This document shows positions 35,207 to 44,322 of a stretch of 64,000 bases of DNA, piece by piece. The number at the start of each line of letters is the position of its first letter. The first letter of the stretch is position 1. Under the pieces are notes generated by a model, which did no database searches, was not told the origin of the DNA, and was given only the letters and a program-made list of their open reading frames with translations. The position numbers were made by a program, and so were the translations under genes. Origin of the DNA: Halosolutus halophilus (GTDB lineage Archaea; Halobacteriota; Halobacteria; Halobacteriales; Natrialbaceae); the NCBI RefSeq assembly GCF_022869805.1, contig NZ_CP094974.1, positions 620,001-684,000 of the forward strand. The letters are read 5' to 3'.

Positions 35207-36402
35207 AGCGCGTTTTCGAAGTATCCCAGTTCGTTCGGCTGCACTTCGTTGATGGCGAACTCGCGGAGCCCGTGTACCTCCGCGTTGGTCGGCCGCCCGT
35301 CCGCCGTTTCGACGATCGTGTCGAAGATCCTGCCCCCGACGGCTTCGAGGTCGTCGCCCTCGATGACGGTGCTCGCGTTGACGTCCATGTTGGAGGCCAT
35401 CCGGTTCCAGGTCTGGGGATTCCCGCAAACCTTGATCACGGGCGCGATCGGATTGCCGGTCGTGCTGCCGCGCCCGGTCGTGAACACAATCACCTGCGCC
35501 CCGCCGGCGACTTTGCCGACGACGCTCTCGATGTCGTAGCCGGGCGTGTCCATAAGCACGAGTCCCCCACCGACGGGAAGCGCCTCGCCGTAGGGCACGA
35601 TGTCGCGAATCGGCTTCGTGCCGCCCTTCGAGATGGCCCCGAGACTCTTCTCCTCGATCGTCGTCAGGCCGCCCTCCTGGTTGCCGGGCGACGGCTGCGC
35701 ACCGCGGAGGTCCGTCCCCATCATCTCGGCCATCGACTCGCGTCGCTCGACGTAGTCGAGGAGCTTCTGGCGTACCTCGTCGTCGGCGCAACGTTCGGCG
35801 AGGACGTGTTCGGCGCCGATAAACTCCGGCGTCTCGCTGAACGATGCCGTCCCACCGGCTTCGATGAGCCGATCGCAGGCGTTCCCGACGGCGGGATTCG
35901 ACGCGAGCCCGCTCGTCGCATCGCTGCCCCCGCACTCCACGCCGAGCACGAGTTCCGAAACGTCGGCCGATTCCCGGCGTGCGCCGTCGGTTTCCTCGAC
36001 AAGACGATCGATCGCTTCCAGACCGGCCTCGACGGCGGCTTCTGTACCGCCGGTTTCACGCACCGAGAGCGTCTTCACGGGGCGTCCGGTGGCAGCGACA
36101 GCATCCGCGAGTTCGTCTGCGTCGATTCGCTCGGTTCCTAATTCGATGACGAGCACGCCGGCCACGTTGGGATTCGTCGCCGTCCCTTCGAGCACGCGCT
36201 TCGTTTGCGCGAGGGTAGCTTCCGGCGCATCCGCCGCCAGTTGATGCGGCGTCGCACAGACGCGCTCGGATCGGTTCTTCGAGATCTGCGTCGCGATAGC
36301 GCTCACCGCGACCGAGAGTGGAATGACAGCGACGACGTTTCGGACGCCGATCCGACCGCTCGGACGGCGATATCCGTCAAACGTTTCCATACCAATCGGC
36401 AT
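35203..36402 (-). CDS. UxaA-family dehydratase large subunit, paralogue 1
   Basis: About 399 residues from the ATG at 36402 (36390 also possible). METFDGYRRPSGRIGVRNVVAVIP is split here as METFDGYRRPSGRIG and VRNVVAVIP, the typical start of the UxaA catalytic domain. Further motifs are ETGGTEAAVEAGLEAI, VECGGSDATSGLASNPAVG, and GRGSTTGNPIAPVIKVCGNP. The family dehydrates sugar acids (altronate, galactarate) using iron. It precedes the SAF subunit with an ATGA overlap. The coupling implies one multi-subunit enzyme. Confidence 0.82.
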   Translation of the reverse strand: MPIGMETFDGYRRPSGRIGVRNVVAVIPLSVAVSAIATQISKNRSERVCATPHQLAADAPEATLAQTKRVLEGTATNPNVAGVLVIELGTERIDADELADAVAATGRPVKTLSVRETGGTEAAVEAGLEAIDRLVEETDGARRESADVSELVLGVECGGSDATSGLASNPAVGNACDRLIEAGGTASFSETPEFIGAEHVLAERCADDEVRQKLLDYVERRESMAEMMGTDLRGAQPSPGNQEGGLTTIEEKSLGAISKGGTKPIRDIVPYGEALPVGGGLVLMDTPGYDIESVVGKVAGGAQVIVFTTGRGSTTGNPIAPVIKVCGNPQTWNRMASNMDVNASTVIEGDDLEAVGGRIFDTIVETADGRPTNAEVHGLREFAINEVQPNELGYFENAL

Positions 36403-36547
36403 ACCGGTCGGAAGTGATAACTGTTCGGGGTTGATCCCGGCGACCGCGACGACAGCGGCGTGACAGAGGTCCGTCGGGCGTACCGATCGGTACGCTCGAG
36501 CAAAAAACGCGTCGCAAGGTGTCTCGGAGAACCAGCCGGCGCGACGA

Positions 36548-37390
36548 TCAGTCGTCGACGGCCTCGACGGTGTTTTCCAGCGTTCCGATTCCCTGGATTT
36601 CCACTTCGACGGTGTCGCCGTCCTCGAGTTTAATGTCTTGGAAGGTTCCGACCCCTTCGGGGGTTCCGGTCGCGATGATATCACCGGGTGAGAGTTCGAC
36701 GCGGCTCGACGCGAACGAGACGAGTTCCGCGACGGAGCGGATCATCATCTCCGTGTTGTCGTCCTGGAGGACATCGCCGTTGACGCGCGAAACGATGTCC
36801 AGAGATTGGGGGTCGTCGATCTCATCGATGACGACTGTTGGACCGGCCGGCGTCGTATCGCGCATCGTCTTACCGGAGAACCAATCGATCAGGTCGTCGT
36901 CGCCCACTTGGAGCCCTAACTGGAGGTCTCTGGCCGACGTGTCGTTCAGAATCGTATATCCGGCGACGTAGTCGAGAGCGTCCTCCGGATCGATGTGACG
37001 CGCCGAGTCGCCGATGACGGCCGCGAGTTCGGCTTCGTAGTCGATCTCCTGGGTAACGCTCGTGTGATACGAGATCGGTTCCCCGTGTCCCACGAGTGTC
37101 TGTGGCAGTTTCATAAACAGGAGCGGCCACTCCGGAACCGCGATATCCGATTCCTCGGCGTGGGCCTCGTAGTTGAGCGCGGCACAGAAGACGGTGTTTC
37201 GCTCGGTCGTCGGTGGGAGGTAGGTAATCTCCGAGACTTCGAAGGTTTCTTCGTCCGCGCCAGCGGCGTCGCCGGGGCGCGAGAGGGCGTCGCGAAACGA
37301 GTCAAACGCCGTCGTGACGTCTCGGACGACGTCGTCTTCGAAATACCCGATTCGGTCCTGTCCGTCTGCGTGAAAGCGTACAAGTTGCAC
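36548..37390 (-). CDS. FAH-family hydrolase (FAHD1/diketo-acid type)
   Basis: The 280-residue protein has an N-terminal RIGYFEDD domain and the FAH catalytic domain: NTVFCAALNYEAHAEE, the metal-binding EIDYEAELAAVIG, YTILNDTSARDLQL and IIATGTPEGVG. This type includes acylpyruvases and the 2,4-diketo-3-deoxy-sugar-acid hydrolases of L-rhamnose/L-fucose degradation. It lies 145 bp upstream of the UxaA genes on the same strand, so it may be the first gene of that operon. It is not close to the XacE-like FAH protein at 31296-32165. Confidence 0.8.
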   Translation of the reverse strand: MQLVRFHADGQDRIGYFEDDVVRDVTTAFDSFRDALSRPGDAAGADEETFEVSEITYLPPTTERNTVFCAALNYEAHAEESDIAVPEWPLLFMKLPQTLVGHGEPISYHTSVTQEIDYEAELAAVIGDSARHIDPEDALDYVAGYTILNDTSARDLQLGLQVGDDDLIDWFSGKTMRDTTPAGPTVVIDEIDDPQSLDIVSRVNGDVLQDDNTEMMIRSVAELVSFASSRVELSPGDIIATGTPEGVGTFQDIKLEDGDTVEVEIQGIGTLENTVEAVDD

Positions 37391-37580
37391 GATAGGCCCA
37401 TCATGCTAAGACACAATGACTCTTCCGGCTTTTTGACGCGACGCTAATCCACGTGAAGGGTAACGGATTTTCTGGGTCGAAATTTTCCGGGCCGATACGT
37501 TTAGTATTGAGGTTAATTTGTAGTGATATCATCAGCTGTCTTAGTTTCACATGGACTGGGCCTTGTTTAGACGCCTGGAA

Positions 37581-37885
37581 TCACCTGCTTGAGGCGCTAA
37601 GCGCTAGTTCGATGTTTCTGACGGCACACTTGAGAACGAGTTCGCGGAACTGTCCGAACCAGGCTCTCGCTCGAACGATCTCACCGTATTTGCGGCGGAG
37701 CACGAAAAACGCCGATTCGATATTTGACCGTTGATGATGGGTCGTATCATCGAGTAAGATATTGTTGGCGATGCCGTGCCAGCTGAATTCGCGGTACTTG
37801 ATAACGGGTTTGGCCCCGTCTGAACGGAGTTTGTGGTGGAGTAGCTCCCAGTCGTAGCCTTTGTCGCGGTCAGTTCGTCTCCACT
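37581..37885 (-). pseudogene. IS5-family transposase, C-terminal fragment
   Basis: About 100 minus-strand codons read YDWELLHHKLRSDGAKPVIK, then HHQRSNIESAFFVLRRKYGE with the last catalytic Glu, and AWFGQFRELVLKCAVRNIE, the end of a haloarchaeal IS5-type transposase. The N-terminal two thirds are missing. Confidence 0.78.
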
Positions 37886-37942
37886 CAACGGATTAGTTTC
37901 GTTCTTTAAAACGAAGTAGCTGACGCGATAGCGTGAATCGAC

Positions 37943-38959
37943 TCAGTGCCCCCGGAGTGTCCCGTCCGATCGATACCGCGCATCCATGATGCGGTCCCAC
38001 TGCTCCTCGCTGATAGTGATATCGGTTGCACCGACGTTTTCCGTCAATTGTTCGGGTGTCCGCGCGCCGATTATCGGAATGCACGTGAACTCGTCCCAGT
38101 CCATTAGCCATCGGAGGGCTACCTGTGCCGGCGTTGCGTCTACTTCGTCGGCCACAGTACGGACCTGATCGAGAACGTTCCACCCACGTTCAGATGCGTA
38201 CCAGTCACCGAACATTTCGTCGAAGCTCCCGCGAGCACCGTCCGGCGCGACGACTGCCTCCGGATCGTCCGGGTCCGCGCGCTCGTATTTGCCCGTGAGG
38301 AACCCACCGGCGAGCGGGGAGTAATTGCAGACGGCAAGATCCTGGTCAGCACAGACGTCGAGATAGTCGCTGACGTCCTCGTAGTAGCCCGCGTGGTGAA
38401 GGGGTTGTGTAACATCGAACGTCGTTAATCCTTCGAGTTCGGCAGTTAGCTGTGCCTTCGTGAGCTGCCACGCGGCCATGGTCGAAACGCCAAGGTAATT
38501 CACTTTGCCATCCTCGACAAGCTGGTGCAACGCCCGGAGCGTCTCTTCGATCGGTGTGTGTTCGTCCCATCGGTGGAGGTAGTAGATGTCGAGGTATTCG
38601 GTGTCAAGCCGGTTCAGGGTTCCTTCAACTTGGTCGAAAACGTGTTTCCGGGAGAGTCCACGACCGTTGGGATTGTCCTCATCGAACGGGAAGTACACCT
38701 TCGACGCGATGACGAAATCCTCACGGTCGTGGTCAGTGAGCCACTCGCCGATGAACTCCTCACTGCGTCCGTTCGGCGTCCCGTAGACGTTGGCCGTATC
38801 GATGAAGTTGATGCCGTGTTCCCAAGCCGCGTCCAGTAACCCGTGGGCTTCGTCACGAGTCGTTTCGACGACGCCGTTCGTTTCTTTCCCAAATCGCCAC
38901 GTTCCAAGGCAGAGTTCCGAGACCCGCGTCCCGGTATTACCGAGTTGTCGGTACTGCAT
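37943..38959 (-). CDS. Aldo/keto reductase
   Basis: The 338-residue protein from the ATG at 38959 (MQYRQLGNTGTRVSELCLG) is an NADPH-dependent TIM-barrel reductase. It has the tetrad residues Asp and Tyr in DTANVYG, Lys in IASKVYFPF and His in YYLHRWDEHTP, and the cofactor part IIGARTPEQLTENVGA. The group resembles the general-stress/glyceraldehyde reductase branch. It is separated from the sugar operons by an IS5 fragment, so a link with them is uncertain. Confidence 0.88.
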   Translation of the reverse strand: MQYRQLGNTGTRVSELCLGTWRFGKETNGVVETTRDEAHGLLDAAWEHGINFIDTANVYGTPNGRSEEFIGEWLTDHDREDFVIASKVYFPFDEDNPNGRGLSRKHVFDQVEGTLNRLDTEYLDIYYLHRWDEHTPIEETLRALHQLVEDGKVNYLGVSTMAAWQLTKAQLTAELEGLTTFDVTQPLHHAGYYEDVSDYLDVCADQDLAVCNYSPLAGGFLTGKYERADPDDPEAVVAPDGARGSFDEMFGDWYASERGWNVLDQVRTVADEVDATPAQVALRWLMDWDEFTCIPIIGARTPEQLTENVGATDITISEEQWDRIMDARYRSDGTLRGH

Positions 38960-39201
38960 CGCGTTGATCACTGTAGGCCAGAGTCTAAATTGTTTCCCAA
39001 CGGTTCTGGGACTACCCTGTCAACGATGCGGCTACATACTGCCCGTCATCGAATTCAATGGGGACCGCTTGTCGACGACGCGAAGATCGTCCCGCGCCCG
39101 CTCACGGGCTACCTCAATCGATGCTAACGAGGCGTACACCCGATAGAAATACATCGTATCTGCTGTGCGGAGCACGCCCGACGGACTGCGGCAGCAGCCT
39201 A

Positions 39202-39567
39202 CTAGGTCCGGCCTTCGTAGTCGATATCCTCGGTGGGTTCGACGATGCCCCGGCCGTCGACGACGACCGGATTCGTCATGGTCTGGAATTCGTCCTCGAG
39301 GGCGGCGAACTCGTCCCAGTCGGTGACGACGACGGCGGCGTGGGCATCCGCAAGGGGGTCGGCGGCACTTCCGGCGTACTCGAGGTCCGGAAAGCGTTCC
39401 TTCATGTTCTCCGCGGCGACGGGGTCATACGCAACGACGTTTTCTTCGAATGGGAGACCGTGACCACACTCGCCGAGTTTCGCTGTGTCTGCCAGCCCCG
39501 CGATTGCCACCACGACCCGTGCTTCTCCGACAGCGGTGATAGCGGTCACCCGCTCTGAGAGGGTCAT
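39202..39567 (-). pseudogene. UDP-glucose 6-dehydrogenase, C-terminal fragment
   Basis: On the minus strand the frame reads [11 protein letters not shown], then [40 protein letters not shown] and [10 protein letters not shown], the C-terminal UDP-binding domain of nucleotide-sugar dehydrogenases. The NAD domain and catalytic Cys are absent, and the expected GLAFKP motif is altered to GLADTA. It is a stub of a glycan-precursor gene. Confidence 0.72.
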
Positions 39568-40455
39568 CGACCAGGTCCACAGTGGGGTTCGAAACAATAT
39601 CTAAATTGGGACATTCACCATCCTATCGTTAGAATGAAGTATTTTATTGCGTTTTGATTTCTGGGTTTCGTGTGACGAAGGTGAAACTCCTACCGGTAGA
39701 GTGATGCTTGTGCTCGGGGGGCTGAATCACTGAGAACCAGGCGTCTGCGGCGGTGTGTCCCGCTGTGGGTACGCGGAGGCCCCTTCCAGCACGTACTGGT
39801 AGGCACGTTGCATGCCGCCGTGGACGGTGGAATCGGTTCGTGTCGAAATTGACAGCAAAATACCGCTACTGGCGATAACTGACGAGTCAGAGCCGTTGAT
39901 CGGACCATGATCCAGCTGGGTCCCGGCGATCGGCTGTCGAACTATGTTCTGGCTCCCCGTGGAGCGTCGATCGGGCTCCACTTCGCCCTATATTTAATAT
40001 ATAGATACAGTATTCGAAAGTGGTAGTTCAGATGGATGGGCTGGATACGCACTTGTATCCGTTCGCACGCTTTCGCGTCTCACATCACACGGCTACCTGA
40101 CTGCTCCTGATGCCGATAAGGCGGGTGACTGTAACATGGACACCAAAAATTCCGACCAACTCGGTTTTTAAAGTATGTGAATATATCCACCGACCTCGCG
40201 GCGTAGGACGCTCGGCGACGGAACGGAGCCGACGGGTCAGAGCGCTCGCGTGAGGGGATCTTAGACTGGGTTCAGGCGTGCTTCTCCCGTGGGTCGCCGA
40301 CGAGCGGGGCGGAGCAGGTGGCTACGGAGTTGTCGCTCGGTGGGGCGACCCCCGTTCGACGGAGGGCGGAGGAACCCGACTCGGCGTCACGACACCGCTA
40401 CGGAGGTCACGCGCTGAGTACGCACGGCGTAACCGGGGCCAGTGTCCGACCACGT
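39568..40455. other. Non-coding stretch before the intact orc1
   Basis: No intact gene is seen. A minus-strand frame ending at 39730 encodes about 85 residues (MEPDRRSTGSQ then GTQLDHGPINGSDSS) that I do not recognise and that is probably a scrap. Repeat copy B lies at 40000-40049. I looked for the long G-rich origin-recognition boxes of haloarchaeal origins and saw none. Confidence 0.4.
40000..40049 (+). repeat. Dispersed repeat copy B
   Basis: The core CAGTATTCGAAA (40008-40019), preceded by ATATAGA-type bases and followed about 24 bases later by GGATACG, has the same orientation and layout as copy A at 6877-6926. Confidence 0.4.
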
Positions 40456-40506
40456 ATGCGATACGTTCTTTGCTGGCACGCTACTACCGCTGGCAATCGC
40501 GATCGC

Positions 40507-41727
40507 ATGAGCAAGTACGACGAGCTCTTCGCCGCGACGGCACCGGACGACAGCGTCTTCGTCGACAAGCGCGTGCTCGACCCGCTAGCCGATCCGGACG
40601 AGATCCACGCCCGCGAGGAGCAGGAACACGAGTTGGCGACGATGTTGAACGGCGTCCACGAGGACTACCTGCCGCCGACGGTCTCGATCTACGGGCCGCC
40701 GGGGACAGGCAAGACGCTGACGACGCGACGTGTCTGCGGGGAGTTCGTGGCCCGCCACGACGAACTCGCCGTCGAGTACGTCAACCTGAAGGAGTGCCGG
40801 ACGCTCTTTTCGGCGGCCAACGAGATCCACTTCGAACTGACGGGCGACCGGAAGAAAGCCTACGCCGGCCTCGACGGCGTCTTCGCGGGCATCTGGGACG
40901 CCCTCGCCGACTACCCCGCGTGGACCGTCCTCCTGCTGGACGAGATCGACCACGTCCGCCACGATACGAACTACGATCCGAACGACTTCTTCTACCGGTT
41001 GCTCCGCGGCGAGGGGAAACTGGCTCGTGAAATCGATCTCTCGGTCTGGCTCCTGAGCAACGAGTTGCTCGAGGTCGACCTCCGCCTGGACAGCCGCGTC
41101 GAGAGCGCGATGAGCGACGAACACGTGTTCTTCCCGCCCTACGACGCTACTGATCTCGAGGCGGTGCTCGCGCCGCGCCTCGAGCGGGCGTTCCGCGACG
41201 GCGCGCTCCCGGCCGACGTCCAGCAGTACGGCATTCGGGAGGCCGCCCGGCGCTGGGGCGACGCCCGGAAGGCGCTCACCCTGTTCCGGCAGGCCGGCGA
41301 GACGGCCACCGAGCGCGGCCTCGACCGGGTGACCCGCGAGTGTATCGACGCGAACCTCGAGACGACCGAGCGCGAGGCCACGATCGAGAAACTGCTCGCC
41401 CTGCCGGCCAACCACTTCGTCGTCCTCACGGCCATCACGGGCCGGGATCGGGGCGGCGAGATCAAACAGCCCGTGACGACCCGCGAGATCCACGCCCTCC
41501 TGCAGACCGACGCCTACCCGGCCGCCCTGCGCCTCGGCGAGCGCACCATCCAGACGGTCGTCACGGATCTCGAGACGATGGGCCTCGTCGAGACGTGGCT
41601 CGAGTCCCGCGGGCGTGACGGCCGGGCGAAACAGATCGAGACGCCGTTCGACCCGCAGTGGGTCCGCGACGCGATCGCACCGTACGCCACGGACTCGTCG
41701 TATCTCGCCACGGCGTTCGATAGTTAA
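40507..41727 (+). CDS. orc1: Orc1/Cdc6 replication initiator
   Basis: The 406-residue AAA+ protein has Walker A GPPGTGKT (about 63-70), Walker B VLLLDEIDH (about 142-150), a sensor region LLSNELLEVDLRLDSRVESAM with the initiator-specific Arg, and a C-terminal winged helix (LPANHFVVLTAI to the end). It would bind origin DNA and load MCM. I chose the ATG at 40507 (MSKYDELF), which matches usual haloarchaeal starts; the frame is open to an ATG at 40456. Its neighbours are element-like, so it may belong to a plasmid- or virus-derived replicon. A broken copy lies at 1858-2340. Confidence 0.93.
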   Translation: MSKYDELFAATAPDDSVFVDKRVLDPLADPDEIHAREEQEHELATMLNGVHEDYLPPTVSIYGPPGTGKTLTTRRVCGEFVARHDELAVEYVNLKECRTLFSAANEIHFELTGDRKKAYAGLDGVFAGIWDALADYPAWTVLLLDEIDHVRHDTNYDPNDFFYRLLRGEGKLAREIDLSVWLLSNELLEVDLRLDSRVESAMSDEHVFFPPYDATDLEAVLAPRLERAFRDGALPADVQQYGIREAARRWGDARKALTLFRQAGETATERGLDRVTRECIDANLETTEREATIEKLLALPANHFVVLTAITGRDRGGEIKQPVTTREIHALLQTDAYPAALRLGERTIQTVVTDLETMGLVETWLESRGRDGRAKQIETPFDPQWVRDAIAPYATDSSYLATAFDS

Positions 41728-41944
41728 GTCGGGGAGTAAATCTCGATATAGTCGTATACTTCCTCCTTACCCCGATATATGCAGAGGTAGGCCATCCCCA
41801 CGACCACGTTCACTTTGGGTCCCGGCAAATTAAAGAGGGTTTCTCCCGAACCTACACGTATGAGGTGCCGCCGGCCGTCAACGGTCGCCCCCTGTCGCCA
41901 CGTGAGCCCATGCCGGTGGGTCGGCCGCAGCTCTCACATCATCT

Positions 41945-42214
41945 ATGGAATCGACTAACTCTTCTCCCGAACGCACCGACCGCGAGGACGTCCTTGCGCT
42001 CCTCGCCGACACCATCGAGGCCACCCACACGCGGATCGCGGCCACCGAGGCCGAGACCGTCGAGGAACAGGAACTGCAGATCAAGTGGATCCGCGCGCTG
42101 GGCTACCTGGTCGGGCAGTACCGCCAACTCCTGAAAGACGAGGACCTCGACGAGATGGCCACGGAACTCGACCTCCTCCGCCGGGCGGCCGACCTCGACG
42201 AGCGAGCGCCATGA
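41945..42214 (+). CDS. Small coiled-coil protein of unknown function
   Basis: The 89-residue protein is acidic and almost wholly helical (ALLADTIEATHTRIAATEAE, then KWIRALGYLVGQYRQLLKDED). No family is recognised. Its stop overlaps the next ATG (ATGA at 42211-42214), so the two are coupled. It lies between orc1 and a terminase remnant, so a small terminase-subunit or DNA-packaging role is conceivable but not shown. Confidence 0.6.
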   Translation: MESTNSSPERTDREDVLALLADTIEATHTRIAATEAETVEEQELQIKWIRALGYLVGQYRQLLKDEDLDEMATELDLLRRAADLDERAP

Positions 42215-42837
42215 CGAAGCGCCAAGTCGAATCCGGGCTCGAGGAGTTGCGCCCGCAGCTCGCGGACCTGCGTCACGCCGAGCGGCTCCAACTCGCGCTC
42301 GAGGCGGCCGCCGCCGACGAACCGGCGCAACTCGAGCGGCTGTTCGAGACCTGTCCGACCCGCAGCTCCCCCCGACTGGATCCCGCGTTCGAGCGCTGCT
42401 TCCGGCAGACCACCGTCGAGGCGATGCAGGCGCTGTACGACCTCCAGAGGGTGTGGCTTCGGTTTCGGGGGGTCCACCAACGCTGGTGCCAACAGCGCCT
42501 CTGGGTGCTGTTGACCGACGCGGAACCGCCCGAGCCCGTGCCGCTGCAGGTCAGCGAAGAGACGGTCGCCGACTGCTACGCGGACTGTGCGATCTACTAC
42601 CGGGCGTACGACCGGCTCGCGACCGACGTGCTGGGCGTCGATCTAGAGACGTGGCTCGGGGCGTTCCATCCGCACGGGCCGCCGCTCGTTCGAACCTTGT
42701 CGGAGGACCTCGAGGCGTATCCCGGCTTCCGTGAGCGGGCGGAGGCCGCCCTGCGCGAGGCCACCGACGACGAGACAGCGCCACGCTCGATCGACGATCT
42801 CGCCGATAAAGTCTATGCCGAGCGGGCCGCGACCTGA
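42211..42837 (+). CDS. Hypothetical protein of the orc1-terminase module
   Basis: The 208-residue protein is mostly helical with aromatic-rich parts (TVEAMQALYDLQRVWLRFRG, HQRWCQQRLWVLLTDAE, DCYADCAIYYRAYDRLATDV). I do not recognise a family. It is translationally coupled to the small coiled-coil gene and is followed by the terminase nuclease remnant. Base composition is like intact chromosomal genes and the frame is undamaged, so it may still be expressed. Confidence 0.6.
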   Translation: MTKRQVESGLEELRPQLADLRHAERLQLALEAAAADEPAQLERLFETCPTRSSPRLDPAFERCFRQTTVEAMQALYDLQRVWLRFRGVHQRWCQQRLWVLLTDAEPPEPVPLQVSEETVADCYADCAIYYRAYDRLATDVLGVDLETWLGAFHPHGPPLVRTLSEDLEAYPGFRERAEAALREATDDETAPRSIDDLADKVYAERAAT

Positions 42838-42839
42838 AC

Positions 42840-43541
42840 CGTGTCGTGAGGTGGCGCCCACCGGAGGACGAGGGCACGAACGCCCGGCTGGCGATCGGGC
42901 GGCGGCGGCACGTCCCAACGTGGCCCACTAGTGGGGCCAAACGGGCGGGTCTACGGCTCCGACGCCGGCCGGACGGATCCGGTCGTCCGGCTCGCGTTCG
43001 GCCGAACGCCGCGCGACCAGCTGGGCGTCCGCGACGCGTGCGACGAGGCCGAGGCCCCCATCGACGACGGCCGCGCCGGGTTCGCTGCCGGCGACCGGCC
43101 TGCGGGCCGCGTCTCCTGCGAGCACGACCCCGCTCACGTCGGCACACTCCGGCGGGCGGGTACGCCGCCGAAGAGGCGACGACGGCCCTCGACGCCGGGA
43201 TCGCGGGGGTGCGCAAACACTTCGGGGCCGACGGCAACCTCGGGGTGACCCAACCGCCCGGCAAGCGCACGGCTCGTCGACCGTTCGTGGGGCTTCCTGA
43301 CCCCGATCGGTCACGCTTGAGCCGGGCTCGGTCGCACTCGAGCGGGCCCGAGACCGAGGACTCGCCCGAGGAGGCGCCCGACGCCGACGAATCCGCGGTT
43401 GGTCTGCTGGTCTCTGCGCGCTGCCAGCACCTGATCCGGGAGTTCCTCGGTTACAAGGAAGCGCACGTCGGCAAAGCGGTCGCACAGGACCACGCGCTCG
43501 ACGCGCTGCGCTACGCCTGTATGGGCGTCGCCGGGCGGTAA
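42840..43541 (+). pseudogene. Terminase large subunit, nuclease-domain remnant
   Basis: Across frames the region reads GRVYGSDAGRTDPVVRLAFG, CEHDPAHVGTLRRAGY, EATTALDAGIAGVRKHFGADG, SAVGLLVSARCQHLIREFLGYKE and AQDHALDALRYACMGVAG. This is the RNase H-like nuclease of viral TerL, with the late Asp residues in QDHALDALRYA. The ATPase domain is missing and several frameshifts break the rest. The same end occurs at 3661-3816 in the other module. Confidence 0.75.
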
Positions 43542-43558
43542 GCCGGGCCGACTGGTGC

Positions 43559-43583
43559 CCCCGTCCGGGCTTCACGGACGGGG
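43559..43583. terminator. GC-rich hairpin after the terminase remnant
   Basis: CCCCGTCC and GGACGGGG form a perfect 8-bp stem around a 9-base loop (43567-43575), starting 18 bases after the terminase stop. It lacks a following T-run, so it may be an element end and not a terminator. Confidence 0.35.
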
Positions 43584-43779
43584 CGCGCGCCGCCCACGCA
43601 CGGGCTCGATCGGCGGCCGGCGGGCAGTACCGCGGCGGTAGCGGTCGCTCGCACGGCGCGACCAGACGCGATGTCCCGGGCTGTCTCGGGATTGAACCGC
43701 CCACTACGTCTCCTGGGAGTACGCCGTCGCGTCTCTGGGTAATGCGGGTGACGAGCGGTAGCACGAAGGGGCGACGCCG

Positions 43780-44270
43780 GTGGGCTGGGCCATTCTCGTC
43801 GTCCTATTCGCCTCACCGTTCCCGGATCTGCTCGACAAGCCGCAAACTGGCAGGTGGTGCTCCTCCCGAGCGGCCGTGCGCTCACTCATTCGCTGGTCGT
43901 CGCGGTTCCGTTCTCGGGCGTCGTCCTCGCGATCGCGCGACGGTACGGGAAGCCCACGTTAGGCGTCGCGTTCGCAATCGGCTACCTTTCACATCTGGCG
44001 ACCGATGCTGTCGCACGCTCTCCGGGTGGCTCGACGAGTGTCGAGAGTGTGTTCTGGCCGATCGTCGGCTCCGACTCGTCGACCGACCCGCCGCGAGCGA
44101 CGGGGGGCGGCCGCCGAGACGGGAACCAGTCTGTTCGGCACCGCCCGCGCGCTGGCCACGGGCGACCCGACGCGCGCGGTGGCCGGCCGCCCCGGGGTCG
44201 TCGCGCTGGTGGGCGTCGGCTGGCTCGCCGTGGGTCGCTTGGGCGTCCATAGATGTCTGGACGTAGTTTG
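43780..44270 (+). pseudogene. DUF457 membrane metal-hydrolase, frameshifted (copy C)
   Basis: The pieces read VGWAILVVLFASPFPDLLDKP, then in another frame LPSGRALTHSLVVAVPFSG, VLAIARRYGKPTLGVAFAIGYLSHLATDAV, then VESVFWPIVGSDSS, and in a third frame a C-terminal hydrophobic block GVVALVGVGWLAVGRLGVH. These are the blocks of haloarchaeal DUF457 proteins in order. Two frameshifts make it inactive, though it is the best preserved of the three copies. Confidence 0.72.
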
Positions 44271-44322
44271 ACTATTAGTAGCAGCCAGTCGGTGGTTGGT
44301 GAATGAGTTCCAGTATAAAGTA

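Noticed and set aside
39600-40500. Replication origin next to orc1
   Set aside because: I looked for paired long G-rich origin-recognition boxes and an AT-rich unwinding region and did not see the box repeats. A motif search would be needed to be sure.
40318-40506. Upstream extension of orc1 to 40318
   Set aside because: Only the last 17 codons are similar in the second copy; family starts match MSKYDELF at 40507. The conserved leader is reported as a separate finding.
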